From: Mycetohabitans sp. B8
Lineage (GTDB): Bacteria > Pseudomonadota > Gammaproteobacteria > Burkholderiales > Burkholderiaceae
Assembly (NCBI RefSeq): GCF_021991875.1
Contig: NZ_JAHLKR010000016.1
Span: 62,001-126,000, forward strand
Direction: 5' to 3'
DNA: 64,000 nt
Numbering within the stretch: position 1 is the first letter of the stretch; each line of letters begins with the position of its first letter. Made by a program: the position numbers and the translations under genes. Under the pieces are notes generated by a model. That model was not told where the DNA came from and ran no database searches. It saw nothing but the letters and a program-made list of their open reading frames with translations. Positions 13,692 to 24,245 of the stretch are shown piece by piece.

Positions 13692-16229
13692 ATGACCTAT
13701 CAAGTTCTCGCACGCAAGTGGCGGCCCAGGGATTTCGCGTCGCTCGTTGGCCAGGAGCACGTGGTGCGCGCGCTCACCCATGCGCTGCAAGCGCAGCGGC
13801 TGCATCACGCTTATTTGTTCACCGGCACGCGCGGCGTCGGCAAGACCACGCTGTCGCGGATCTTGGCCAAGGCGCTCAATTGCGAGGCCGGCATTACCGC
13901 CACGCCGTGCGGCGTATGCAAGGCGTGTCGCGAAATCGACGAAGGGCGCTTCGTCGACTACGTTGAAATGGACGCAGCCAGCAACCGGGGCGTCGACGAG
14001 ATGGCCGCACTGCTTGAGCGCGCCGTCTACGCGCCGGTCGATGCGCGCTTCAAGGTCTACATGATCGACGAAGTGCACATGCTGACCCATCACGCGTTTA
14101 ACTCGATGCTCAAGACGCTCGAGGAGCCGCCGGCGCATGTGAAGTTCATTCTCGCGACGACGGACCCGCAGAAAATTCCCGTCACCGTGTTATCGCGCTG
14201 TTTGCAGTTCAACCTTAAACAGATGCCGGCAGGCCATATCGTGTCGCATCTGGAGCATATCCTGGCCGATGAGGGGATCGGTTTCGAGACGCAGGCGCTG
14301 CGCCTGTTGTCGCGCGCCGCGGACGGCAGCATGCGCGATGCGCTGTCGCTGACCGATCAGGCGATTGCGTACGCGGCAGGCGCGGTGACCGAGCAGGCCG
14401 TGCGGGGCATGCTCGGCGCACTGGACCAAAGCTATTTGGTGCGCTTGCTGGATGCGGTCGCCGTGCGCGACGGCGTCGCGGTGCGCTCGGTGGCTGACGA
14501 GATGGCCGCGCGCAGCCTGTCGTTCTCGACCGCGCTGCAGGATTTGTCCAGCCTGCTGCATCGGATTGCATGGGCGCAGGTGGTGCCCGATTCGGTGCTG
14601 GATGAATGGCCGGAGGCAGCGGACATCCGACGTTTTGCGGGGCAGTTGACGCCCGAAGCCGTGCAGCTTTATTACCAAATCGCGACGATTGGTCGCGCTG
14701 AACTGGGGCTGGCTCCAGACGAGTACGCTGGGTTCACGATGGCGTTGTTGCGCATGCTGGCGTTCGGTACTATCGACGCGACACGCGGGGCTGCGCCGGC
14801 GGATATGCCGCCGGCAGCCGGTACACCGGCGGTGAACACGCCGGGGATCGGCGGTGGCCCGGCAGCCGGTGCCGCGCGCGCTGCCGGCACCGCGCAACGC
14901 GAACCTGCACAGCGCTTGCACGCCCGCGCAGCGACGCAGGCGCTCGCCATGCCGATCCATGCCGCCGAGGCGGTGCAAACGGCCGCACGTTCGCCTGGCG
15001 TGCCTGCGGATGTACACGGCGAGGCTGACGCGGGTGAGGCGATGCAGGCGGAAGAGGGCCACACGAAGGTGGCGCGCGCGAACGCGACGCAGGCGCGCAC
15101 GATCAGGACTGATGCGACCGGCATGGGCGCGGCCCAAACGCAGCCGAACGGGACGGGCGCGCCCTATCCGGACGATGGTTCGACGGATGCGGTTGAGGCC
15201 GCTCCAAGCCAGCCCGCGTTGAAGGAGGACGTTGCCGCTTTCTCGTTGCCACAATCGGTTCCATCGCTCCCAGACTCATCGCGCGCCGGCAGTCCGGCCA
15301 GCGCGGCGCTTGGCATGCTGCGGGGTAAGGGAATCCGCGCTACAAGCGAGCGCGGCCGTGCGCCGGCGGCCGCGTCGAGCGCTATCCGATCTGAGGCGAC
15401 GACAGCGCCGGGCGCGAGCGGCGACGGCGGCGCCGCGCCGCCTCGCGCGAAAGCGGCATCCGCAGCAGCCCAACTTGCCGAACGGCTAGCGGCCAGCGCC
15501 GGCACTCGGCGCTCGGCGCCGCGCCGCGACGGCCAGCAGCGGGGCGCTGCCGCGCCAGGTGGCGCGGCGCGCGTGTCTGGCGCGACCCCTGGCGCGGGCG
15601 ACGCACAAGGCGCTGTTCGCGCATCGACGCCGGCGGTGGCGCCCTGGGACGATACGCCGCCCGACGACGAGTTCGTGCCGCTGTCCGCGTATGACAGCGC
15701 GTTCGAGGTTGGCGAGCCCAATTTCGCCGCGCTGGCGGATGACACGGCGCCCGACGTGCCGGCTGCCGTGCAGCCGCCGGCGCCAGTCGATGACACGCCG
15801 TTGCCGCCGGCTGTGTCCCTTGCGCCGCTCGGCTACGACAGCGATTGGCCGACATTGGCCGCATCGCTGTCGCTCAGCGGCATCGCCTACCAGCTTGCGT
15901 TTCACAGTGAGCTCATGGCGTGCGACGGTGACGAGCTGACATTGTGCGTGCCGGTGCCGCAATATGCGGACGCAGCGCACGCCGGCAAGCTGAAGGCCGC
16001 GCTCGAAGCGGCGCTGGGCAGGTCAGTGCGCGTGGCTGTGTCGGTTGGCCCCGCACGCCGCACGGCCGCGGCCGTGGAGGCCGCGCGGCGCGCGCGGCAA
16101 CAGCAGCAAGCCGAGCGCGAGATCAACGCGGACCCGTTCGTGCAGACGCTAATCCGCGAGTTCGGCGCGACGATCGTGCCGGGCTCGATTCGCCCGCTGG
16201 GCGCCGACCACCGCGCATCCGCCGCATGA
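13692..16229 (+). CDS. dnaX: DNA polymerase III subunits gamma/tau
   Basis: This 845-residue clamp-loader ATPase starts [20 protein letters not shown], has Walker A GTRGVGKT at 45-52, a four-Cys zinc module (C64, C73, C76, C79), Walker B/DEVH at 126-129, and the sensor SRC motif ([11 protein letters not shown]). Residues about 365-700 are an Ala/Gly/Pro/Arg-rich low-complexity linker, unusually long. The C-terminal domain (residues about 715-845), which binds polymerase alpha, is conserved in style ([21 protein letters not shown]). I see no A-rich slippery heptamer like the one used in E. coli to make gamma, so only tau may be produced. GTG at 13689 is an alternative start. It lies in an operon with ybaB and recR. 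Confidence 0.97.
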   Translation: MTYQVLARKWRPRDFASLVGQEHVVRALTHALQAQRLHHAYLFTGTRGVGKTTLSRILAKALNCEAGITATPCGVCKACREIDEGRFVDYVEMDAASNRGVDEMAALLERAVYAPVDARFKVYMIDEVHMLTHHAFNSMLKTLEEPPAHVKFILATTDPQKIPVTVLSRCLQFNLKQMPAGHIVSHLEHILADEGIGFETQALRLLSRAADGSMRDALSLTDQAIAYAAGAVTEQAVRGMLGALDQSYLVRLLDAVAVRDGVAVRSVADEMAARSLSFSTALQDLSSLLHRIAWAQVVPDSVLDEWPEAADIRRFAGQLTPEAVQLYYQIATIGRAELGLAPDEYAGFTMALLRMLAFGTIDATRGAAPADMPPAAGTPAVNTPGIGGGPAAGAARAAGTAQREPAQRLHARAATQALAMPIHAAEAVQTAARSPGVPADVHGEADAGEAMQAEEGHTKVARANATQARTIRTDATGMGAAQTQPNGTGAPYPDDGSTDAVEAAPSQPALKEDVAAFSLPQSVPSLPDSSRAGSPASAALGMLRGKGIRATSERGRAPAAASSAIRSEATTAPGASGDGGAAPPRAKAASAAAQLAERLAASAGTRRSAPRRDGQQRGAAAPGGAARVSGATPGAGDAQGAVRASTPAVAPWDDTPPDDEFVPLSAYDSAFEVGEPNFAALADDTAPDVPAAVQPPAPVDDTPLPPAVSLAPLGYDSDWPTLAASLSLSGIAYQLAFHSELMACDGDELTLCVPVPQYADAAHAGKLKAALEAALGRSVRVAVSVGPARRTAAAVEAARRARQQQQAEREINADPFVQTLIREFGATIVPGSIRPLGADHRASAA

Positions 16230-16269
16230 CCGACCAACGCAGCATTCCCCCGCTATTCGAAGGAGTTCC

Positions 16270-16599
16270 ATGATGATGAAGGGCCAACTCGCCGGCTTGA
16301 TGAAGCAGGCGCAGCAAATGCAGGAAAACATGAAGAAGATGCAGGATCAGCTCGCGCAGATTGAGATCGAAGGCCAGTCCGGCGCCGGTCTCGTGAAGGT
16401 GACGATGACCTGCAAAAACGAAGTGCGTCGTGTCACGATCGATCCGAGCCTGTTGGCCGACGACAAGGACATGCTCGAGGACTTGGTCGCTGCCGCGTTC
16501 AATGATGCGGTGCGCAAGGCGGAGGCGACAGCGCAGGAGAAAATGTCCGGTATGACCGCGGGGCTGCCGCTGCCGCCGGGCTTCAAGCTGCCATTCTGA
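16270..16599 (+). CDS. ybaB: Nucleoid-associated protein YbaB/EbfC
   Basis: This 109-residue DNA-binding protein has the family pattern [20 protein letters not shown] near the start, then [20 protein letters not shown]. The tail is Pro/Leu-rich ([12 protein letters not shown]). YbaB dimers bind DNA like tweezers and help organise the nucleoid. The gene sits between dnaX and recR, its near-universal position, 40 bp after the dnaX stop with AAGGAG upstream. There are three consecutive ATG codons at the start; the first is used here. Confidence 0.96.
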   Translation: MMMKGQLAGLMKQAQQMQENMKKMQDQLAQIEIEGQSGAGLVKVTMTCKNEVRRVTIDPSLLADDKDMLEDLVAAAFNDAVRKAEATAQEKMSGMTAGLPLPPGFKLPF

Positions 16600-16669
16600 T
16601 TTTGCGTGCGTCGTTGATGAAGGCGTGTGTCGAACGTCGACTCCCGGCGCGCGTTGGCGCGCGACGCCC

Positions 16670-17272
16670 ATGAACGTAAAGCCGCCGTCCGCACTGGCCG
16701 CGCTGATCGAAGCGCTGCGCACGTTGCCTGGTGTCGGACCGAAGTCCGCGCAGCGTATCGCCTATCACCTGATGCAGCATGACCGGGACGGGGCGCGGCG
16801 GCTCGGGCGATCGCTGCTGCACGCGACGCAGGTGCTCAAGCATTGCGAGCGATGTAACACGTTCACCGAGCGCGACCTTTGCGAGCTGTGCAGCGACGAG
16901 CAGCGCGATCCGACGCTGCTGTGTGTGGTCGAGACACCCGCCGACCAGGTTATGCTCGAGCAGACGCTCGCTTATTGTGGGCTCTATTTTGTGCTGATGG
17001 GACGCTTGAGCCCGCTTGACGGCGTCGGGCCGCGCGAGATCCATTTCGATCGGCTGATGCGCCGGGCAACCGACGGCGTGGTCAAAGAGGTCGTGCTGGC
17101 CACCAACTTCACGAATGAAGGCGAGGCGACTGCCCATTACCTAGGCCAGATGCTTAAGGCGCGCGGCCTGACGGTCACGCGGCTGGCTCGCGGCGTGCCC
17201 GTCGGCGGTGAGCTCGAATATGTCGACGCCGGCACGATCGCCCGCGCGGTACTGGACCGGCGTTCGGTCTGA
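16670..17272 (+). CDS. recR: Recombination mediator RecR
   Basis: This 200-residue protein works with RecF and RecO to load RecA on gapped DNA. A helix-hairpin-helix ([20 protein letters not shown]) is followed by a zinc finger with C59, C62, C71 and C74, and then a Toprim domain ([15 protein letters not shown]). Length equals the family norm. The ATG at 16670 gives the standard N-terminus [16 protein letters not shown]; the frame is open further upstream without similarity. It is the last gene of the dnaX-ybaB-recR operon and is followed directly by gene remnants. Confidence 0.97.
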   Translation: MNVKPPSALAALIEALRTLPGVGPKSAQRIAYHLMQHDRDGARRLGRSLLHATQVLKHCERCNTFTERDLCELCSDEQRDPTLLCVVETPADQVMLEQTLAYCGLYFVLMGRLSPLDGVGPREIHFDRLMRRATDGVVKEVVLATNFTNEGEATAHYLGQMLKARGLTVTRLARGVPVGGELEYVDAGTIARAVLDRRSV

Positions 17273-17313
17273 ATGCGTGTCGTCGATCAAGTCGAACGAG
17301 TTGAAGGAGACGC

Positions 17314-17400
17314 ATGGGGATATCCTCGGGGCCACTGACCGGCATCCAGGTCCTTGAACTGGGTACGTTGATCGCCGGCCTTTCACGGCTCACGGCGTGA
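17314..17400 (+). pseudogene. CaiB/BaiF-type CoA-transferase, N-terminal remnant
   Basis: After AAGGAG, an ATG at 17314 opens 28 codons. The segment [17 protein letters not shown] is the hallmark N-terminus of class III (CaiB/BaiF/formyl-CoA) CoA-transferases, which normally run about 400 residues. After LIAG the similarity ends, and the frame stops at 17398-17400 inside the tail of an inverted quinone oxidoreductase remnant. More than 90 percent of the gene is missing. The intact ribosome binding site shows recent loss by deletion. Confidence 0.75.
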
Positions 17401-17785
17401 TCAGCACCTTGCCGGTCACACGCCGTGCGGCCATCTCCTGCAACGCGCGTGGTGTGTCCTCGAGTGCATGGCGTGCCGAGATATGCGGACGCAACTTACC
17501 GTCGCGCCGCCAATCGAGCATGTGTGCGACCGCCACGGCGTTGCGCTGCGGCTCGCGCCGCACAAATTCGCCCCAGAACACGCCAAGCATGCTGGCCTCC
17601 TTAAGCAGCGCGAGGTTGAGCGGCAGCCTCGGGATCTCGCCGTTGGCGAAACCCACGACCAGATAGCGACTGCGCCATGCAATGCCGCGAAGCGCCGGTT
17701 CGGCATAGCCGCCGCCGACCGGGTCATAGATCACGTCCGGCCCGCGGCCGCTGGTCAGCGCCCTGAGCCGTTTGCGCAAGCGAAC
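17390..17785 (-). pseudogene. Quinone oxidoreductase (zinc-type MDR family), C-terminal remnant
   Basis: The minus strand encodes about 125 residues of the C-terminal half of a quinone-oxidoreductase-like medium-chain dehydrogenase/reductase: [40 protein letters not shown], ending VTGKVLITP. The N-terminal catalytic half and the Rossmann GxGxxG are absent. Upstream sequence is replaced by the antisense of the surE leader, and no start is available. It converges on the CoA-transferase remnant, overlapping it by 11 bp, so one or two deletions have shortened both genes. Confidence 0.7.
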
Positions 17786-17905
17786 GCTCGTGCCTTTTAT
17801 TCGGTGCGGCCCAGCGGCCGGAACCACCGCTGCTGTGCGTCGCATGATCGAGTGGTGTGCTCGATTGCCATCCGTTGGCGAAACATCCTCGGTTACAATC
17901 GCCTG

Positions 17906-18673
17906 ATGAAGATTCTGCTCAGCAACGACGATGGTTATTTGGCGCCCGGGCTCGCAGCGCTCCACCAAGCACTCGCGCCATTGGGCGACGTGGTTGTAGT
18001 GGCGCCAGAGCACAACTGCAGTGGCGCATCCAACTCACTGACGCTGTGGCGGCCACTGTCCGTCTTCACTGCCGCAAACGGCTTTCGCTACGTGAACGGC
18101 ACACCGACTGATTGTGTGCACGTGGCGCTGACTGGCCTGCTCGATGGCAAGCCAGACTTGGTGGTGTCCGGCATCAACAATGGGCAGAACATGGGCGAAG
18201 ACACGCTCTATTCGGGTACCGTCGCGGCAGCCACCGAGGGGTTCCTGTTCGGCGTGCCGTCCATAGCGTTCTCGCTGGTCGACAAGGATTGGGCGCATCT
18301 GGATGCGGCTGCGCGCGTGGCTGCGGATATCGTGCAGTATGGGTTGCGCGTGCCATTGCCCGCGCATACGCTGCTGAATGTGAATATTCCGAACCGGCCG
18401 TACGCTGAAATGGGAACCTGGCGCGTCACGCGGCTCGGTAAGCGGCATCCGTCGCAGCCGGTGATTCGCGCGAGCAATCCGCACGGTGAGCCGCTCTACT
18501 GGATCGGAGCGGCCGGCGCCGCGCTCGATGCGAGCGAAGGCACGGACTTTCACGCGGTGGCGGCCGGCGATATCTCGCTTACGCCGCTGCAATTGGATCT
18601 AACCGATACGCGATTGCTTCCGGCGCTACGCGAATGGACGCGCGGTTGGCGGCAGCCGGGGCAGCCTGCATGA
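17906..18673 (+). CDS. surE: 5-prime/3-prime-nucleotidase SurE
   Basis: This 255-residue metal-dependent phosphatase acts on nucleoside monophosphates and is tied to stationary-phase survival. The N-terminal [14 protein letters not shown] carries the two metal-binding Asp residues. SGASNSLT and [20 protein letters not shown] complete the active site. Length is normal. The ATG at 17906 fits the family start. It heads the conserved surE-pcm-nlpD-rpoS cluster, with its stop overlapping the pcm start. The promoter must lie in the 120 bp between it and the quinone oxidoreductase remnant. Confidence 0.97.
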   Translation: MKILLSNDDGYLAPGLAALHQALAPLGDVVVVAPEHNCSGASNSLTLWRPLSVFTAANGFRYVNGTPTDCVHVALTGLLDGKPDLVVSGINNGQNMGEDTLYSGTVAAATEGFLFGVPSIAFSLVDKDWAHLDAAARVAADIVQYGLRVPLPAHTLLNVNIPNRPYAEMGTWRVTRLGKRHPSQPVIRASNPHGEPLYWIGAAGAALDASEGTDFHAVAAGDISLTPLQLDLTDTRLLPALREWTRGWRQPGQPA

Positions 18674-19542
18674 GCGCCGGGCGCGCCAAGCAGTTCCCGC
18701 TCGGACTGTCCGACGTGATGCGCGAGTCGCGCGGTGCGCGAGCCCTGCCCGGCGCGGCGGGGGCCGCATCCGCCAGCGCCTCGACTAAGCCGATGCCGGG
18801 CGGCGCGCGCACGCGCGAAGGCGTCGAACGGATGCGGTCGTTTTCCGACAAGATGATACCGGCCGCGCCCGCACACGTACCCTTGCCCACGCAACTGGCG
18901 CTGACTTCGGAACGTGTTCGGCAACGGATGGTCGAACGCGTGCGCGCGAGTGGCGTCGCCGACGCACGCGTGCTTGCCGCGCTCGCGGCGATACCCCGGC
19001 ACCAGTTCGTCGATCCCGCGCTTGCTGCGCAGGCCTATGAGGATGCTGCACTGCCCATCGGGTATCAGCAAACGATCTCCAAGCCATCGGTGGTTGCGCG
19101 CATGCTGGAGTTGGCGGCAGCCGGGCGCGCGCTGGAGAACGTGTTGGAGATCGGCACGGGCTGCGGATATCAGGCGGCCGTGTTGAGCCACCTGGCGCGC
19201 GATGTGTATTCGGTCGAACGCGTCAAGCCATTGTACGAGCGGGCGAAAACGAACCTGCGTCCGTTGCGCGTGCCGAACATCCGGCTGCATTACGGCGACG
19301 GGCGGCTCGGCTTGCCAAGCGCCGCGCCGTTCGACGCCATCGTGATCGCCGCCGCGGGCTTCGATGTGCCGGCCGTGCTACTCGAGCAATTGGCCATCGG
19401 CGGCCGCCTGGTAGCGCCGGTGGGCTCACGCAGCGGCAACGAACAGGTGCTCACGCTGGTCGAGCGCGTGTCCAGCGCGCAGTGGCGTGAGTCACAGCTT
19501 GATCGAGTTTTCTTTGTCCCCTTAAAATCGGGAGTGATTTGA
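18670..19542 (+). CDS. pcm: Protein-L-isoaspartate O-methyltransferase
   Basis: This 290-residue protein repairs isoaspartyl residues in aged proteins using S-adenosylmethionine. The SAM site is [19 protein letters not shown], preceded by [20 protein letters not shown], both diagnostic. An N-terminal extension of about 75 low-complexity residues, absent from short enterobacterial Pcm, precedes the catalytic domain, as in other Burkholderia. The ATG at 18670 overlaps the surE stop (ATGA) and is preferred over the ATG at 18634, which lies deeper inside surE. The gene is part of the surE-pcm-nlpD-rpoS run. Confidence 0.95.
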   Translation: MSAGRAKQFPLGLSDVMRESRGARALPGAAGAASASASTKPMPGGARTREGVERMRSFSDKMIPAAPAHVPLPTQLALTSERVRQRMVERVRASGVADARVLAALAAIPRHQFVDPALAAQAYEDAALPIGYQQTISKPSVVARMLELAAAGRALENVLEIGTGCGYQAAVLSHLARDVYSVERVKPLYERAKTNLRPLRVPNIRLHYGDGRLGLPSAAPFDAIVIAAAGFDVPAVLLEQLAIGGRLVAPVGSRSGNEQVLTLVERVSSAQWRESQLDRVFFVPLKSGVI

Positions 19543-20447
19543 CGTTGAACAGCATGTTGCGGAGTGAAAGCGTGAATGCGAGTCTGGTGACGATCCAGCG
19601 AACGGTTTGTGTGGCTGCCGCGCTAGCAATGCTGACGGCGTGTTCGACTCGGCTGGAGCCCGCTCCCGTCATCGACCGCAGCGGCGCGCCGCTTTCTACC
19701 ACCGGTGTGGGATCGGCGCAGGCCGTGCCATTGGGCCCACCGCCGCCCGGATACTACCGTGTGAAGCCAGGTGACACGCTGTATCGGGTCGCGCTCGAGA
19801 ATGGGCAGAACTACCGCGACATCGCGGCGTGGAACAACCTGACGAACCCGAACCAAATCGAAGTCGACCAGTTGCTGCGGGTCGTGCCGCCGGGAGCCAA
19901 CGTCGGGGCTTCGTCGCCTGGCGTCGCGGCCGCGCCGCTCGGTGGTGCGGCGGTGCAGTCGCGCCCGCTCGGCGGCTCAACCGCACCCGATGCCGCGTCG
20001 ACGCTGTCGATGGCCGCGCCGCCTTACGGCTCGGCGCCGGTGATCGCCTCGATTCCGCCACAGCCGGAGGCGGCGGCCGGCAACGTCAACTTCGCGTGGC
20101 CGGTGCGCGGCCCGCTGCTCAATCCGTTCGACGAAGCGAAGAACAAAGGGGTGAACATCGGCGGCGCGCTCGGTGCGCCGGTGAAGTCGGCGGCCGATGG
20201 ACGCGTTGTTTATGCGGGAAATGGACTGCGCGGATATGGCAATCTCATTATCATCAAGCATAATGCGACGTACCTGACCGCGTACGCGCACAACCGTACC
20301 TTGCTGGTTAAGGAAGGCGACCCGGTGACCAAGGGCCAGACGATTGCCCAGATGGGCAGTACCGATTCGGATAAGGTGATGCTGCACTTCGAGGTCCGCA
20401 AGCAGGGCAAGCCTGTCGATCCCATGAAATATCTTCCGCCGCAATAG
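19539..20447 (+). CDS. nlpD: NlpD-type lipoprotein, murein hydrolase activator
   Basis: This 302-residue outer-membrane lipoprotein activates amidases during cell division. A signal peptide ends in the lipobox LTAC (C35). A LysM domain follows ([20 protein letters not shown]). The C-terminal LytM/M23 domain (residues about 185-300) contains [20 protein letters not shown] and LTAYAHN, but the N-terminal metal His of active LytM peptidases is replaced (KGVNIGG), as in regulatory NlpD. The TTG at 19539 overlaps the pcm stop; TTG 19545 or ATG 19554 are alternatives. It ends 11 bp before rpoS, and in other proteobacteria a main rpoS promoter lies inside nlpD. Confidence 0.94.
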   Translation: MTLNSMLRSESVNASLVTIQRTVCVAAALAMLTACSTRLEPAPVIDRSGAPLSTTGVGSAQAVPLGPPPPGYYRVKPGDTLYRVALENGQNYRDIAAWNNLTNPNQIEVDQLLRVVPPGANVGASSPGVAAAPLGGAAVQSRPLGGSTAPDAASTLSMAAPPYGSAPVIASIPPQPEAAAGNVNFAWPVRGPLLNPFDEAKNKGVNIGGALGAPVKSAADGRVVYAGNGLRGYGNLIIIKHNATYLTAYAHNRTLLVKEGDPVTKGQTIAQMGSTDSDKVMLHFEVRKQGKPVDPMKYLPPQ

Positions 20448-20458
20448 AGCGAACCACT

Positions 20459-21535
20459 ATGGCCAAAGCGAAGCGCCGTCCTTCGACCGACCTGTCGGAA
20501 CCCGTTGGCGATACCTCCGGTGAGTTGGACGACGGCGAGCGCGTCGCGCGACACGCCGACGAGCCGCCTGCCGAGCACGGACTGGACGATGAGCCGGTGT
20601 CGGAGCAAGGCACCGCGGAAGAGGCGGTGGTCGCGGAGCCTGATCCGGATGATTTTCGCACGCTGCTGCAGGCTGAACTGACCGCTGACACGATCCAGCA
20701 CTACCTAAACCACATCAGTGTGAAACCGTTGTTGACGCTCGAGGAGGAGCAGCGCTATTCGCGGCTGGCCAAGGCGGGGGAGTTCGACGCCCGGCAGATG
20801 ATGATCGAGCGCAATCTGCGGCTGGTCGTCAGCATTGCGAAAGGCTACCTGAATCGCGGCGTGCCGTTGCTGGACCTGATCGAGGAAGGCAATCTGGGGC
20901 TGATGCACGCGATTGAAAAATTCGATCCGACGCGTGGTTTTCGCTTCTCGACCTATGCAACGTGGTGGATTCGCCAGAGCATCGAGCGCGCGATCATGAA
21001 CCAGGCACGCACCGTGCGCCTGCCGGTCCACGTGATCCGCGAGTTGAACCAGGTGCTGCGCGCCAAGCGCCATCTGGAGCGGACCGCCAGTGCGTCAGCG
21101 AGCGGCGCCGGCGAGCGCCATGACGCGAGCATCGACGATATCGCGTACCTGATTGGCAAGACACCCGAGGAGGTGACGGATATTCTTGCGCTCAATGAGC
21201 ACACTGCGTCGCTGGACGCGCCGCTGGAGTTAGATCCGGCCAGCAGCTTGCTGGATCTGCTGTCGGACGAGCAAAGCCAGTCGCCGGACGCTGAGGTGCA
21301 GCACCGCGAACTGGAGACGCTCACACGAATATGGCTCTCGCGCCTACCTGATAAGCATCGCCACGTGATCGAGCGGCGCTTTGGGTTGAACAATATCGAG
21401 CCGGTCACGCTCGAGGAACTGGCCGATGAGATGGGGCTCACGCGTGAACGTGTGCGGCAGATTCAGCAAGAGGCACTGATGCGCCTGAAGCGCTATTTTG
21501 CTTCCCACGGCGTGCCCAAGGACGCCGTGCTGTGA
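20459..21535 (+). CDS. rpoS: RNA polymerase sigma factor RpoS
   Basis: This 358-residue stationary-phase and stress sigma factor has an acidic N-terminal extension (residues 1-70), then region 1.2 ([20 protein letters not shown]), region 2 ([40 protein letters not shown]), region 3 and region 4.2 ([20 protein letters not shown]). Position directly after nlpD confirms RpoS rather than RpoD or RpoH. Length is slightly above E. coli RpoS (330). Its stop overlaps the start of the exonuclease gene. It controls the general stress response and, in many species, PHB use. Confidence 0.97.
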   Translation: MAKAKRRPSTDLSEPVGDTSGELDDGERVARHADEPPAEHGLDDEPVSEQGTAEEAVVAEPDPDDFRTLLQAELTADTIQHYLNHISVKPLLTLEEEQRYSRLAKAGEFDARQMMIERNLRLVVSIAKGYLNRGVPLLDLIEEGNLGLMHAIEKFDPTRGFRFSTYATWWIRQSIERAIMNQARTVRLPVHVIRELNQVLRAKRHLERTASASASGAGERHDASIDDIAYLIGKTPEEVTDILALNEHTASLDAPLELDPASSLLDLLSDEQSQSPDAEVQHRELETLTRIWLSRLPDKHRHVIERRFGLNNIEPVTLEELADEMGLTRERVRQIQQEALMRLKRYFASHGVPKDAVL

Positions 21536-22308
21536 TCCCGGTACTCGTCTTCGATATCGAGACTATTCCGGACGTAGCTGGCATTCGTAAGCTAGAGTCA
21601 TGGCCTGCGACGATGTCCGATGCCGACGTCGCCGAGTGCGCGTTTGCCGCGCGCCGTGAGAAAACAGGCTCAGATTTACTGCCGCTGCATTTGCAGCGGG
21701 TCGCCGCGATCTCGTGCGTGTTCCGTGATCGGGACGGATTCCGTGTGCGCTCGCTGGGCACGCCGCAGGATCCGGAAGCCGCGCTGATCCAGTCGTTTTA
21801 TCGGGTGATCGAGAAATACACGCCGCAATTGGTGTCGTGGAACGGGGGCGGCTTTGATTTGCCGGTCCTACACTATCGTGCGCTGGTCAATGGTGTTGTC
21901 GCACCCAAATACTGGGACCTCGGTGACGGCGACCGGGACTTCAAATGGAATAACTACATCAGCCGGTATCATGCCCGTCATACGGATTTGATGGACGTGC
22001 TGGCGATGTACAACGCCCGCGCGAACGCGCCGCTGGACGCGTTGGCCAAGCTGTGCGGGTTTCCGGGCAAGATGGGCATGGATGGCTCACAAGTATGGGA
22101 CGCGTTCCGGCAGGGCCGCATTGCCGAGATCCGCCACTACTGCGAGACGGACGTCGTCAATACCTATCTGCTGTATTGCCGCTTTCAGTGGATGCGCGGC
22201 GTGTTGAGCGCGGCAGACTACGAGGACGAAGTCGCGTTGGTGCGCGACGCATTGACCCGCGAAAGCGCGCCACATTGGCGGGATTATCTGGCGGGCTTTG
22301 CCGGCTGA
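21532..22308 (+). CDS. DEDDy-type 3-prime to 5-prime exonuclease (PolB-like)
   Basis: This 258-residue protein has the exonuclease motifs of the DEDD superfamily: Exo [10 protein letters not shown], Exo [14 protein letters not shown], and Exo [14 protein letters not shown] with the YxxxD arrangement. It matches the predicted PolB-related 3-prime exonuclease family, which lacks a polymerase domain. Start is a GTG at 21532 overlapping the rpoS stop, so translation is coupled. The biological substrate is not established for this family; RNA or DNA end trimming in stationary phase is inferred from the rpoS context. Confidence 0.85.
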   Translation: MIPVLVFDIETIPDVAGIRKLESWPATMSDADVAECAFAARREKTGSDLLPLHLQRVAAISCVFRDRDGFRVRSLGTPQDPEAALIQSFYRVIEKYTPQLVSWNGGGFDLPVLHYRALVNGVVAPKYWDLGDGDRDFKWNNYISRYHARHTDLMDVLAMYNARANAPLDALAKLCGFPGKMGMDGSQVWDAFRQGRIAEIRHYCETDVVNTYLLYCRFQWMRGVLSAADYEDEVALVRDALTRESAPHWRDYLAGFAG

Positions 22309-22500
22309 CGGCACGGCCGTGCCGCGCGAGCGCGCCGTGACCACGTTTCAATCGCGCTCGAGCATGAGCGTCAATACTGCACCCATTGGATAGTCCAGTC
22401 CATGATTAGCATTAGGGGCTTTGCTATGATGGATAAAGATGCCGGGCCCAGCATCGCTAGTCTACAATTTGCGTTTCGTCACAAACTAGGAAGTTTCAAG

Positions 22501-23961
22501 TTGGTTCACACCGTACAGCCGAAGGCCGCTACATTGGCCGACGCCGCGTCGACCAATGTTGTGTCGATTGGCACGAGCCATGCCCGCGCGACGCTGTCGA
22601 GCGCGGCGACTGCGCCGCGCGTCGCGCCCGTGGTTGACATTGAGTCGCTCGATATGGAGGCGCGCGGTGTGGGGCGGCAGGTCGACGAGCAGGGCGTGCC
22701 CGGCAAGGTCATCTTCGTCGAGGGGGCGTTGCCGGGCGAAACTGTGTCGTACTCGAGCTTTCGCAAGAAGCCGAGCTACGAGCAGGCGCAAATCGTCAAG
22801 ATATTGCGCGCCAGCGGTATGCGCACCACGCCGCGATGCCCGTTCTTCGGCACCTGCGGCGGATGCTCGATGCAGCATTTGGACGCGCGCGCGCAGATCG
22901 CGATCAAGCAGCGGGTGCTGGAAGACAATCTATCGCACTTGGCCAAGCTGCGCGCGGAACAGATCTACCGGCCGATAGGCGGTCCCTCATGGGGATACCG
23001 CTATCGTGCCCGACTCACCGTGCGCCACGTCGTGAAAAAGGGCGGCGTGCTGGTTGGGTTCCATGAAAAGAAAAGCAGCTATGTGGCTGACATGACGCGG
23101 TGCGACGTGCTGCCGCCGCACGTGTCGGCGCTGCTCGTGCCGTTGCGGCGGCTGGTCGAGTCACTATCGATCCGGGACCGGTTGCCACAGATTGAGTTGG
23201 CAATCGGTGACGCGCTCACCGCGCTGGTACTGCGGGTGCTCGAGCCGCTGACCGAGCAGGATGAGGCACGGCTGCGCGCGTTTGCTGACCAGCACGGCGT
23301 GCAATTCTGGCTACAGCCCAAGGGACCGGACAGCGTCACACCGTTCTACCCGGTCGATGTTGAACTGGCCTACACGCTGCCGGAGTTCGATATTCGGATG
23401 CCGTTCAAGCCGACCGACTTCACGCAGGTCAACCCCCAGATCAACCGGGTGCTGGTCGGCAAGGCGGTGCGGCTGCTGGCGCCAGCGCAAACCGATCGCG
23501 TGCTGGATTTGTTCTGCGGGCTGGGCAATTTCACGTTGCCGTTGGCACGGCGCGCGCGTGAGGTGGTCGGCATCGAAGGCAGTGAGGCACTGACGCAGCG
23601 CGCGCAGGCCAATGCGCGTGTCAATGGTCTTGAGGCCCGCACCGCGTTTGCCACGCGCAACCTGTTCGAGGTGGGCGCCGCTGATTTGCACGCGCTTGGC
23701 CGGTTTGACAAGTTCCTCATCGATCCGCCGCGCGAAGGCGCGCTGGCCGTGGTTAAGGCGCTTGGCGAGTTGGCGCAGACCGGCGACGCGGCGTGTTTGC
23801 CCGGGCGGATCGTCTATGTGTCGTGCAATCCGGCCACGCTGGCGCGCGATGCCGGGTTGCTCGTGCACGAGGCCGGCTATCGGCTGGTTGGTGCGGGCGT
23901 CGTGAACATGTTTCCGCACACGTCGCACGTCGAGTCGATTGCCTGTTTCGAGCGTGCGTGA
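22501..23961 (+). CDS. rlmD: 23S rRNA (uracil-1939-C5)-methyltransferase
   Basis: This RlmD/RumA enzyme methylates U1939 of 23S rRNA. The N-terminal TRAM domain ([14 protein letters not shown] through [13 protein letters not shown]) is followed by the iron-sulfur cysteines in [13 protein letters not shown]. The SAM motif is [16 protein letters not shown], the nucleophile segment is [12 protein letters not shown], and there is a terminal [14 protein letters not shown] prefer the TTG at 22501 with AGGAAG 7 nt upstream. The ATG at 22402 is in frame (33 residues longer) but has no ribosome binding site. A Thr/Ala-rich segment lies before the TRAM domain. It is a single gene downstream of the exonuclease. 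Confidence 0.93.
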   Translation: MVHTVQPKAATLADAASTNVVSIGTSHARATLSSAATAPRVAPVVDIESLDMEARGVGRQVDEQGVPGKVIFVEGALPGETVSYSSFRKKPSYEQAQIVKILRASGMRTTPRCPFFGTCGGCSMQHLDARAQIAIKQRVLEDNLSHLAKLRAEQIYRPIGGPSWGYRYRARLTVRHVVKKGGVLVGFHEKKSSYVADMTRCDVLPPHVSALLVPLRRLVESLSIRDRLPQIELAIGDALTALVLRVLEPLTEQDEARLRAFADQHGVQFWLQPKGPDSVTPFYPVDVELAYTLPEFDIRMPFKPTDFTQVNPQINRVLVGKAVRLLAPAQTDRVLDLFCGLGNFTLPLARRAREVVGIEGSEALTQRAQANARVNGLEARTAFATRNLFEVGAADLHALGRFDKFLIDPPREGALAVVKALGELAQTGDAACLPGRIVYVSCNPATLARDAGLLVHEAGYRLVGAGVVNMFPHTSHVESIACFERA

Positions 23962-23976
23962 GCTGGCGCAGCTGGC

Positions 23977-24095
23977 GGGCGGAAAAAGTGGTAGGAGCGC
24001 GGTTCGCGGGCGAAAAGCTGGCAGGAGCGCGGTTGGCGAGCGCAGAAGGCGGCTGGCGCGCGCTGGCAGGCGAAAAGGTAGCAGGGGCGCGCGCC
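23977..24095. repeat. Degenerate 30-31 bp tandem repeat after rlmD
   Basis: Four imperfect copies start near 23977, 24008, 24037 and 24068. The shared core is GGGCGAAAAG, then TGGCAGGAGCGCGGTT. Copies 1 and 2 are most alike; copy 3 is the most degraded. The repeat lies outside any gene, between the convergent rlmD and yccA-family genes. Confidence 0.6.
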
Positions 24096-24164
24096 GGCGG
24101 CGCACGTGGTACGCTGTGAGGGCAGCGTGCGGACGACAGGGTGGCGGCTGGGACGCGCCGGCCG

Positions 24165-24194
24165 AAAAAAAGCGCGGAGACGGGTCCCCGCGCT
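24165..24194 (-). terminator. Intrinsic terminator of the Bax-inhibitor family gene
   Basis: AGCGCGG (24171-24177) and CCGCGCT (24188-24194) form a stem around a 10-nt loop. Read on the minus strand it is followed by a run of seven T residues (24164-24170). Confidence 0.8.
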
Positions 24195-24245
24195 CCCTAA
24201 CTGGGTGTGCGCTGCGCGCCGTCGCAGCGCCGGGGCCGTGACGGC

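Noticed and set aside
13364-13966. Open frame across the SRP RNA and dnaX start
   Set aside because: It overlaps a structured RNA and the first 275 bases of dnaX in another frame, has no ribosome binding site, and its sequence has no domain.
14190-15254. Long minus-strand frame inside dnaX
   Set aside because: It is the antisense of a high-GC coding region, Arg/His-rich, with no start signal or homology.
17786-18013. Upstream extension of the quinone oxidoreductase frame
   Set aside because: The residues before about 17785 are antisense of the surE leader and start. They show no oxidoreductase similarity.
24000-24095. Possible CRISPR array at the tandem repeat
   Set aside because: Units are contiguous and degenerate, without unique spacers, and no cas genes are present.
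23311-24105. Minus-strand frame across the rlmD end and the tandem repeat
   Set aside because: It is antisense to the SAM domain of rlmD, Arg-rich, with no start signal.
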